A stretch of DNA of 27,437 bases, taken from contig NMRA01000647.1 in the NCBI GenBank assembly GCA_002633005.1, forward strand, positions 201,324 through 228,760, in the 5' to 3' direction. Positions 20,892-27,437 of the stretch are shown in pieces. This DNA comes from Phoronis australis (taxonomy: Eukaryota > Phoronida > Phoronidae). A model generated the notes under the pieces. The model made no database searches. It was given only the letters and a program-made list of their open reading frames with translations, and was not told the DNA's origin. Numbering within the stretch: position 1 is the stretch's first letter; the number at the start of each line of letters is the position of its first letter. A program made the position numbers and the translations under genes.

Positions 20892-21193
20892 TCATCTTAC
20901 AAATTGTCTTAACAACACTAAGAAATAATTTGAAACAAAACCAATTAGCAAAATCTTGGTGTCGCAACGGTACCATTTTGCACAATTTCTAGATTTGGCC
21001 TCTTCGACTGGTAAAGAATTATAAGAGTCGCTGTTTTTGTTATTGCAAAGAGGTTTGTCACATGAGCAAAAAAGGGCGGCCGGTACAAGTAGACCTTTCA
21101 CAATCTCTCTTTCTTCTTCTTGGAAACACTTTGGAGCTGGGAGCAGGCGGTTCTTGTACGATAATAGACCACAGCTTCTCAATTTGATCACAC
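20892..21193 (-). CDS. LU-domain gene exon 3 (Cys 6-10 and tail)
   Basis: Follows a GAAATTGTTTTAG acceptor, 279 bp after exon 2. It supplies LRSCGL, PKCF and the closing FCSCDKPLCNN motif, then a hydrophilic spacer and a hydrophobic stretch (KILLIGFVSNYFLVLL), ending at a stop complementary to 20892-20894. Confidence 0.78.
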
Positions 21194-22634
21194 CTAAAAC
21201 AATTTCGAATTAGACCAGCATGTTATGTACATGTTCGGCCGCCGTTATACGCCAAATACTTGACTTAAGAACTGTAGCACTTCTGAAGTCGAAGTCTAAA
21301 AACCACCAGTGCCCACAACTGACGTCAGGTATACTGCAAGTAAGACCATCATTGGGGTTATGTGAAGATATGGCGAATATCAGCAACTTTCCCAAACATG
21401 CTCATTATAAAAAAATTAAAGCAATTGATAACCATTAATCTGATGAGGAATCATAAACTACGGCGTCCTCACCCTTTTGCTTAATGACCATGCAGTAACC
21501 TGACGAACAGCTGGCTACGACATCTTGTGATCTCTCATTAGGATCCCAGTAAGAGCAGTTGGAGAAGCAGACGAAACACTCGATGCCAACTGAAAACAAC
21601 ATACATTCGGTTTCACTAATTTTTCAAAAAACAGCCACTCGTGAGCTCACTGATAATTAAGGGAAAGCCAATGGCACTTGCCACTTTGCCCATTACTTGG
21701 CGCCAGCGGATTGCAGCCCAAAACGCTATAATACAGTTTCTTCTGCATTGTAATGACAAACTACTCATATGTATTAAAGAATATGGGATTGTGACTTATA
21801 CATCATGCGCGCACCCAGCCTTTAATATGGGGGGCTCGAATTTCCCACGATGTGGACAAAAGTAGACGAAGGACTAAAAAAATAAGAAAAACGGGGTACC
21901 ACGTCCACAGCTGCAAATTGTGCGTATGCGCCTATTTAGTGGACTTTTTGTCTCTTTTTGTCGGACTTTTTGTTTCTCTGAGGCGGACCTTTTTGTCCAC
22001 TTGGCCAAATGGGGAATGAGCCCCGAGCGCCCCCCCCCCCTGGGCGCGCGCATGCACATGACAAGAGCTTGCAGTGTGTACAAATACCTTTGGATGAGAG
22101 TGACGCTGTGCCATTTCAGGACACAAAAGACAATAACACATGCACACCATAAGATTACTCGTTAGACAACTCTGACACTAAACATATTAGCACCCAAGTG
22201 GACAAGAAAGCCTGCACTGTTCACCCCCAGAGAATCCAGCGAATTCTTGGGCACATCAGACAGTGGCAGATCTACGATTTCAGTAAGGGGGGTTAGGATT
22301 CGAAAGAATCCGAGGCGCGTAGCGCCGAGGAGAAGGAAGGTCGCGAGAGGGTTTCCCTCCTCCCGTGTAAGATTTTTTGGGAGTTTTAGTAGCTAATTTC
22401 GTTTTTCTGGCGATATTTTTTCCAGTTTTTATTTTTGATCCTGTCCCGAGGGGGGGTCTAAACCCCCTGAACCCCCCCTGTAGATCCGCCTCTGCATCAA
22501 AAGCTTGATGGTGTCGTCACAAATTGAAATCAGCAAGGCAGACTTTGTGTTGGATGAGACGACTGCGGTCGTAAACTAAGGTGCCTGTTAAGCGTACCCA
22601 AAAAAATAGAAAAAGTAAGGCAAAAGACCGACAT
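20892..22634 (-). CDS. Secreted or GPI-anchored LU-domain (Ly6/uPAR/quiver-like) protein, spliced (join of 22634-22598, 21589-21473, 21193-20892)
   Basis: Three short minus-strand exons join in frame, all boundaries being phase 1, to 151 residues. Residues 1-14 (MSVFCLTFSIFLVG) are a signal peptide. Then come ten cysteines (17, 20, 24, 40, 45, 59, 74, 94, 96, 101), the last followed by Asn (CDKPLCN). This is the hallmark of LU/three-finger domains such as Ly6, uPAR and insect quiver/sleepless. Residues 131-146 are hydrophobic and end near the C-terminus, with small residues (NSDS) 25 residues earlier, so a GPI anchor is possible. Two extra Cys (122, 128) lie between. Family members act at the cell surface or as secreted modulators of receptors and channels; the target here is unknown. 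The last exon might instead be spliced further on, which would replace the tail. Confidence 0.78.
21473..21589 (-). CDS. LU-domain gene exon 2 (first finger, Cys 1-5)
   Basis: 117 nt between a TGTTGTTTTCAG acceptor and a GTGAGG donor, phase 1 at both ends. It reads GIECFVCFSNC and then ASCSSGYCMVIKQK. The CxxC at the start of the mature chain and the later SC/YC pair match the first half of an LU domain. Confidence 0.82.
21590..22260. other. LU-domain gene intron 1, non-element part
   Basis: Contains low-complexity sequence: four CTTTTTGTC-type words at about 21945-21998 and a C-run near 22031. The open frames on both strands here (21874-22165) are composed of these and are not genes. Confidence 0.4.
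22261..22494. mobile_element. 234-bp hAT-like MITE in LU-gene intron 1
   Basis: Ends CAGTGGCAGATCTAC and, read inward from the right, CAGAGGCGGATCTAC agree at 13 of 15 positions. Flanks share CATCA (22254-22258 and 22495-22499), an imperfect target duplication. G-rich and C-rich subterminal tracts include GGGGGTCTAAACCCCC. Two adjacent hairpins lie near the left end: GGATTC-GAAA-GAATCC (22296-22311) and GGCGC-GTA-GCGCC (22314-22326). It belongs with the larger hAT-like relic at 19726 by terminal sequence. Confidence 0.65.
22598..22634 (-). CDS. LU-domain gene exon 1 (signal peptide)
   Basis: ATG at 22634-22632 with A at -3, twelve codons of a hydrophobic leader, one extra G, then a GTACGC donor. 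A signal peptide in its own small phase-1 exon is the usual layout of Ly6-type genes. This is the least certain of the three exons because it is so short. Confidence 0.62.
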
Positions 22635-22743
22635 GATTGTTTTTTAAAATTGAAAAGTAAATCCGAACAGCGACTTCGAATTTTTAAAATCGATCTTGCG
22701 GTTTTCTTCAGCAGCGAGGCCTCGAGTAGACCACGCGCATTAA

Positions 22744-22900
22744 AGGCGAAGGCAACCTTTTTTCATGTCATTTTGTGCTAAAATAAGGTTTGTTGGTTAT
22801 CCTAGACATATTTTCCACTTAATTACAGCTTTTCGTAATTTTGTTAATTACTCGTCCGCTACTCCGGAAGTGACGTTTTAGGAGGCAATCATTTCGCGCC
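22744..22900 (+). repeat. Left terminal inverted repeat, copy A
   Basis: About 157 bp matching the reverse complement of 26112-26269 with only scattered mismatches. Preceded by TTAA. Confidence 0.85.
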
Positions 22901-23008
22901 AATTTCTTTTCATTTAGTCTGACTGTGAGAGCTGCCGACTCAGTCATTGTTCTACCTCGGTTGTGTTAAGTTCCATCGTCGTTTGCTTTCATTTACTAGT
23001 CAGTCAAC

Positions 23009-23288
23009 ATGCCACGCTGTTGCTGCGTACCGGGATGTATTAATTATCGTCTCACGCGCGCTTTGGGAGTACCTTTGCATCGCTTTCCGAGGGATGACAC
23101 TTCGCCGTACTTGGCTCGTTCGTGTGAAGAACGCAGCGTTACCCGTCCACGCAACGTACAAAGCAGTCGAGAATTACCGTGTGTGTGGCAAACACTTCTG
23201 CCGTCCGATTACGAAAAGGGTTTGTACGCTGAACTGATGAAGGTCCCTGCGAAACAACGCCTGAAGCAGGATGCCATTCCGTCTGTGT
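23009..23288 (+). pseudogene. THAP-domain ORF start, Kolobok copy A
   Basis: Begins MPRCCCVPGC, the first Cys pair of a THAP zinc finger, followed by a GVPLHRFP stretch like the THAP core. Two small deletions relative to copy B break the frame: two bases near 23095 and one base near 23200. The WLVRV core and the second zinc pair (RVCGKHF, C-x2-H) then fall in other frames. The reading ends at the N at 23289, after ...DAIPSV, where a THAP domain would end. Confidence 0.75.
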
Positions 23289-23289
23289 N
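23289..23289. other. Single N at the junction of Kolobok copy A and the kringle segment
   Basis: Homology to copy B stops exactly here. Confidence 0.85.
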
Positions 23290-23351
23290 CTAGGATTTGT
23301 GTAAATTGAGCAATAGATTTTAGAAATGAAATATGTGTGATGTTTTTACAG

Positions 23352-23591
23352 GCCATCAAGATTGTAAGAACGATAGTTGGGGATATTCCTACAACGGAAC
23401 AATCAATATAACCATATCAGGCATACCATGTCAGCGGTGGGATATGCAACTCCCACACACACACGACAGTTTCGAAGGAGTACATGAAAACTTCTGCCGA
23501 AATGTGGGGACAATCAATGCACAATCTCCATGGTGCTACACAACAAATTCCTCCGTCAGGTGGCAATACTGTCCGGTTCCGTTATGCTCGG
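23352..23591 (+). CDS. Kringle-domain exon (phase 1-1), gene otherwise not seen
   Basis: A 240-nt exon lies between a GATGTTTTTACAG acceptor and a GTAAGC donor. It needs one base from the previous exon and leaves one base, the 1-1 symmetry typical of shuffled extracellular modules. The 79 whole codons hold the six kringle cysteines (QDC, IPC, NFC, PWC, QYC, PLC), the SGIPCQRW motif, a FCRN motif and PWCYTT. Kringles are disulfide-rich binding modules of secreted proteases, growth factors and receptors. No stop or frameshift is present, so it looks like a live host exon. No neighbouring exon of the same gene could be found. It sits between two Kolobok left ends and next to N marks, so its true locus is uncertain. 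Confidence 0.85.
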
Positions 23592-23758
23592 GTAAGCACA
23601 CGGTTTTCAATACAGGTGAAATTTCTACACGCCAGAATATTCCTCAGATATAGAAATCTAACTGACTTACGTCCACATATCCGCCTCTACGTGAAACTTC
23701 GTCTATATACAGAATAGGAAATGCACGTTACATGGGATGTTACTTGATCATCTCTTAA

Positions 23759-23915
23759 AGCCGAAGGCAACCTTTTTCCATGTCATTTTGAGCTAAAATA
23801 AGGTTGGTTGGTTATCCTAGACCTATTTTCCACTTAATTACAGCTTTTCGTAATTTTGTTAATTACTCGTCCGCTACTCCGGAAGTGACGTTTTAGGAGG
23901 CAAGCATTTCGCGCC
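23759..23915 (+). repeat. Left terminal inverted repeat, copy B
   Basis: Second left end, nearly identical to copy A, preceded by its own TTAA at 23755-23758. It starts AGCCGAAGG, one base different from copy A. Confidence 0.85.
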
Positions 23916-24023
23916 AATTTCTTTTCATATAGTCTGACTGTGAGAGCTGCCGACTCAGTCATTGTTCTACCTCGGTTGTGTTAAGTTCCGTCGTCGTTTG
24001 CTTTCATTTACTAGTCAGTCAAC

Positions 24024-24305
24024 ATGCCACACTGTTGCTGCGTACCGGGATGTACTAATTATCGTCTCACGCGCTTTGGGAGTACCTTTGCATCGCTTTC
24101 TGATGGATGACACACTTCGCCATACTTGGCTCGTTCGTGTGAAGAGCGCAGCGTTAACCGTCCACGCAACGTACAAAGCAGTCGAGAATTACCGTGTGTG
24201 TGGCAAACACTTTCTGCCGTCCGATTACAAAGGAATTTGTACGCTGAACTGATGAAGGTCCCTTCGAAACAACGCTTGAAGCAGGATGCCATTCCGTCTG
24301 TGTAG
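24024..24305 (+). pseudogene. THAP-domain ORF start, Kolobok copy B
   Basis: Begins MPHCCCVPGC and keeps all zinc ligands in one frame or another, but lacks two bases near 24070 present in copy A, so the first frame stops after about 28 codons. The downstream frame carries HTWLVRV and RVCGKHFLPSD intact. A TAG follows AIPSV at 24303-24305, where the second block of copy C has TTG. Confidence 0.75.
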
Positions 24306-25029
24306 ATTCCCGGCAGTGCCCCGTCGCCACCCCCAAGATGTGCGTAGTTGAAGCGAGAAGCCTCGCGAGCTGTGGCCAGTACAGCGACTGGAGCCAGTGG
24401 AGGCACTTCATCTACTGTCACCCGTGCCTCCGAACGTACTCCAGAGCGTGCCATTCCTGGAACCAGTAGTGATTCGCCCTGTGCTGTTTTCTCCAGCCCA
24501 GAGCCCTCTAAGCAGCCCTGTAGCGGTATTGAATAGTGGGAGTGATTACAGGCCCAGTTCGACACCCAGTGAAGAGGACAGTTCGTCGTCCAGTGAACAG
24601 ATCGGTGAGCCAAACTTTGATAAGTTTATTGTGGACTTGTCTAAAGTGTTGGAGCTATATAGAAGGTGCCAGGTGTGTGGCGAGGGAGTCACACGACACG
24701 ATGTAAGCAGTTTGGGTGCTCAGGTCACCATCCAGTGGGAGTGTGTCGCGGGACACTCTGGTAAGTGGGACAGTTGTTCCTCTGTCCGTGGTACGCCGGA
24801 GGTCCACTTAACCCTGTCCGGTAGTGGCTTGGCCTCGTCGAACTCTGAACAGCACAAGCATTCCATTGAGGTAGGCATAACAACGCAAACAGTGCATTTG
24901 CACCAAGATGTGTCACCACGTCTGTCCTCAGTAGCAGCCTCGTTTCTCTCAACAGCTGCCTGTGCCTGTGCTTACTCTGCCTCGTTATACTCGGGCTCAA
25001 ACATATACCCACCCACTGAATGTCCGTGA
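24306..25029 (+). pseudogene. Second coding block of Kolobok copy B
   Basis: A Ser/Thr/Pro-rich linker (STATGASGGTSSTVTRASE) leads to an acidic SSTPSEEDSSSSSEQ stretch and then to a Cys/His block: CQVCGEG, IQWECVAGH, KWDSC. The spacing CxxC...C...H...C suggests a small zinc-binding module. One extra C near 24507 relative to copy C shifts the frame in the linker. After the Cys/His block the frame continues without recognisable motifs to a stop at 25027-25029. It is an uncharacterised module to me. Confidence 0.6.
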
Positions 25030-25134
25030 AAAAATTCCTCGTCACCACTGCTGTGAACAAGGTCTCGGTCACTCACACTACTGTCACTGTGATACGGGTC
25101 ACCGAGTCCAGCCATTTTCAGCTTACAACACTCT

Positions 25135-25135
25135 N
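25135..25135. other. Single N at the junction of block copies B and C
   Basis: Copy B stops and copy C starts exactly at this character. Confidence 0.85.
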
Positions 25136-25848
25136 TCCGTCTGTGTTGATTCCCGGCAGTGCCCCGTCGCCACCCCCGAGAAGTGCGTTTTTGAAGCGAG
25201 AAGCCTCGCGACCTGTGGCCAGTACAGCGACTGGAGCCAGTGGAGGCACTTCATCTACTGTCACCCGTGCCTCCGAACGTACCCCAGAGCGTGCAATTCC
25301 TGGAACCAGGAGTGATTCGCCCTGTGCTGTTTTCTCCAGCCCAGAGCCTCTAAGCAGCCCTGCAGCGATATTGAGTAGTGGGAGTGATTACAGGCCCAGT
25401 TCGACACCCAGTGAAGAGGACAGTTCGTCGTTCAGTGAACAGACCGGTGAGCCAAACTTTGATAAGTTTATTGTGGACTTGTCTATTTAGAAGGCGCCAG
25501 GTGTGTGGCGACGGAATCACACGGCACGATGTAAGCAGTTTGGGTGCTCAGGTCACCATCCAGTGGGAGTGTGTCGCGGGACACTCTGGCAAGTGGGACA
25601 GTTGTTCCTCTGTCCGTGGTATGCCGGAGGTCCACTTAACCATGTCCAGTAGTGGCTTGGCCTCGTCGAACTCTGAACAGCACAAGCATTGTAGGCATAA
25701 CAATGCACACAGTGCATTTCCACCAAGATGTGTCACCACGTCTGTCCTCAGTAGCCGCCTCGTTTCTCTCAACAGCTGCCTGTGCCTGTGCGTACTCTGC
25801 TCGTTATACTCGGGTTCAAACATGTACCCACCAACTGAATGTCCGTGA
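25136..25848 (+). pseudogene. Second coding block, copy C
   Basis: Tandem copy of the block above. The linker frame is intact here and reads through from IPSV via LIPGSAP. A deletion of about 16 bp near 25487 removes the KVLELY segment and creates a stop, after which the Cys/His block (CQVCG-like, IQWECVAGH) continues in another frame. Copies B and C are thus broken at different places and neither encodes the whole protein. Confidence 0.6.
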
Positions 25849-26111
25849 AAAAATTCCTCGTCACCACTGCTGTGAACAAGGTCTCCGTCACTCACACTAC
25901 TGTCACTGTGATACGGGTCACCGAGTCTAGCCATTTTCAGCTTTCAACACTGTAAACAATCCCTAAATCCAACGTAGTTGAGTTCTCTACTAACCTATCT
26001 TGCCGCAGAATACTCGCCGATAGAAAGTGGTGGCGACAATTGTTGAAAAACAGCACAAAACAAAAGTAGAATAGAACAGATTCGCACGGTAAAGTCAACG
26101 CAAAACCAAGT

Positions 26112-26269
26112 GGCGGGAAACGCTTNGCCTCCTAAAACGTCACTTCCGGAGTAGCGAACGAGTAATTAATACAATTACGAAACGCTGTAATTACGTGGAA
26201 AATACGTCTAGGATAACTAACCAACCTTATTTTAGCTCAAAATGACATGAAAAAAGGTTGCCTTCGCCT
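26112..26269 (-). repeat. Right terminal inverted repeat
   Basis: The only right end in the composite. It contains an N at 26126. Compared with the left ends this N is an extra character between GCTT and GCCTCC, so it looks like a join mark and not an unread base. Followed by TTAA. Confidence 0.85.
26126..26126. other. Single N inside the right Kolobok end
   Basis: See the right terminal repeat: no base appears to be missing compared with the left ends. Confidence 0.8.
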
Positions 26270-26273
26270 TTAA

Positions 26274-27246
26274 TTTGTGAACGGAAATAAAAATTTAGTA
26301 ACAGCAAGAGTTCCGTTTATTTTGCGAAATCAGTGCATTTGCCACCCTCAACAGCCAGCAAACATCAAACGCACTTAAATTAGTAATACACTCATGCACA
26401 GGAAGTAATCAGACTGAAGTCGGAATTGTTCGCAATGGGGCAAGATCGGACCACGAAACATGGCGCTACCAGTGACAGTGTATGCGATCGTCTGCATTCC
26501 TCGTTATCAGGAATTGAAGTGAATGGTGCTTATTCACGGAAAAAATTGATGTGCGTAATTTTCCGAGAATTGAGAACGGCACGACCCCTTCTCTTTTTAC
26601 ATTAGTCAACGATTTGTCTTCAGTTTTAGAGACCTCAGATTTCGTTTGGCGACCTAGGATTTTCGTCAAGTCCCCACATATGTGACTTATTGGCGTTAGC
26701 TAGGTGCCGAGCTCTGTAATCAGTTGATCTTATCAGTAACCGAAAGTGCGCCATTTTGGAGGACAAACAATCACTTGGTGCTGGTCAAGGATAGCGAGTC
26801 GAGTTAGCGAGCACGTACGACCACTGTTGGCATTTATCGGAGGTATTCAAAAATAGTCAATAGTATACAGTGCACATTAAAACGCTCTGCATGATTTCTG
26901 TTGACGAAGATGCATGTGGCCGGAAGGTTGCTATGCAACCAAATCGATGAGTTAGCACCGGGCACATTCTGCGGCCTCAAAACTTCTTAAATAAAAATCC
27001 TGAGTAGAATTACAGAGTAGGCCTATTGTTCGGTTACTTATGACAAAGTTATGTCTACGCAACGTCGACGTCAAGAACTGTATTGCATCTAGATCAACAT
27101 GGTTCTTATGAGAACATTCCCGGTTATCAGAAAGTAAAGACTAAAGTCTTATTATCTAGATTTATATGTACAATTACCTTACCAACGCGCCCGAAGGAGA
27201 ATGTTGCCAAGAAGATAACTAAACATTGCAAAACTGCGTCTTTCAT
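26274..27246. other. Right flank of the Kolobok composite, no gene recognised
   Basis: Unique AT-rich sequence. GCGCCATTTTGG near 26749 resembles a YY1 site. A weak exon candidate starts after TTGCATCTAG near 27090 (QHGSYENIPGYQK) but has a poor donor and no recognisable family. Confidence 0.35.
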
Positions 27247-27360
27247 TATGTCATTGCCAGTTGAGGAGCTCTTTACGCCTGCGAGATTGACATTCACTAG
27301 AGTTCAGCACGTGCCACGTGCTTTTTTATGTCACTGCCAGTAGAGGAATTCTTTATGCCT
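27247..27360 (+). repeat. Pair of 34-bp direct repeats, 80-bp period
   Basis: 27247-27280 and 27327-27360 both start TATGTCA and agree at about 28 of 34 positions. They may be two units of a longer array running out of the window, or a local duplication. Confidence 0.55.
27307..27321. promoter_or_regulatory. Two overlapping-arm E-boxes GCACGTG-C-CACGTGC
   Basis: Perfect 15-bp inverted repeat with two CACGTG cores 7 bp apart, in the spacer of the direct repeat above. Two adjacent cores on the same helix face could bind bHLH-ZIP dimers in tandem. No gene is seen nearby. Confidence 0.3.
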
Positions 27361-27437
27361 TTTAAACAGTACACACCATGGATTTTTGCACATTTTGAAT
27401 TACCGGTGGCCACAGACTAAATGTATGACGTAAAATT

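Larger units (their letters stand above)
24293..25953 (+). repeat. Direct duplication of the second block (24293-25134 and 25136-25953)
   Basis: Two copies of about 0.83 kb in direct orientation with only small differences, meeting at the single N at 25135. Each copy begins with TCCGTCTGTGT, the same 11 bases on which copy A ends just before the N at 23289. Confidence 0.85.
22744..26269 (+). mobile_element. Composite of Kolobok-like DNA transposons
   Basis: The outer ends are inverted repeats beginning AGGCGAAGGCAACC and are flanked by TTAA at 22740-22743 and 26270-26273. TTAA target sites with a THAP-bearing protein are the combination known for Kolobok transposons; piggyBac also uses TTAA but has no THAP domain. 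Inside are a left block A (22744-23288), a foreign segment with a kringle exon (23290-23754), a second left block B with its own TTAA and TIR (23759 onward), and two copies of a second coding block. No DDE catalytic region was recognised, so this composite is not autonomous. Confidence 0.75.

Noticed and set aside
21874-22165. Overlapping frames of 69-81 codons on both strands in LU intron 1
   Set aside because: Made of CTTTTTGTC repeats and a C-run; low complexity, not coding.
1-27437. Bacterial-type features: CRISPR arrays, operons, ribosome binding sites, riboswitches
   Set aside because: The window is intron-bearing animal DNA. No spaced identical repeats of CRISPR type and no operon layout were seen.

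Overview
The window is animal nuclear DNA. It has spliced genes with GT-AG introns, an AT-rich background, many DNA-transposon and retrotransposon relics, and animal-type modules (WD40 propeller, LU/Ly6 domain, kringle, THAP). The mix of a tyrosine-recombinase retrotransposon, a LINE, THAP-bearing TTAA transposons and hAT-like MITEs, with compact exons in long introns, suggests an invertebrate bilaterian, probably marine. The species cannot be fixed from the sequence.

Layout. 1-2085 is retrotransposon debris: the C-terminal end of a tyrosine recombinase (+), a cluster of short repeats, and a 5'-truncated, frameshifted LINE (-). 2086-4300 is intergenic and holds a 220-bp fold-back repeat. 4301-17741 (+) is one gene, a WDR86-type WD40 protein, with an 8.4-kb first intron that contains a dead THAP exon. 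Its fourth coding segment is present as two homologous 104-nt cassettes (14977-15080 and 15533-15636) with identical phases. Including both would break the frame, so they look like mutually exclusive alternative exons. The start at 4301 gives an N-terminus fitted for myristoylation and palmitoylation, so the propeller is predicted to be membrane-tethered.

19726-20559 is a hAT-like element. 20892-22634 (-) is a three-exon gene with no long ORF: a signal peptide, a ten-cysteine LU (Ly6/uPAR/three-finger) domain and a hydrophobic tail. Its first intron holds a small hAT-like MITE and its 5' end lies about 110 bp from a transposon end. 22744-26269 is a composite of Kolobok-like elements: TTAA flanks, inverted ends of about 157 bp, degenerate THAP ORFs, and two tandem copies of a second coding block. 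Between the two left ends sits a clean phase 1-1 kringle exon. Single N characters lie exactly at the composite's internal junctions, so part of this arrangement may be an assembly join. The last 1.1 kb holds no recognised gene.

The most interesting items are the alternative WD40 exon pair, the acylation-ready N-terminus, the hidden LU-domain gene, and the kringle exon caught between Kolobok left ends. All exon calls were made by eye from motif continuity, splice consensus and phase. No alignment or database search was run.
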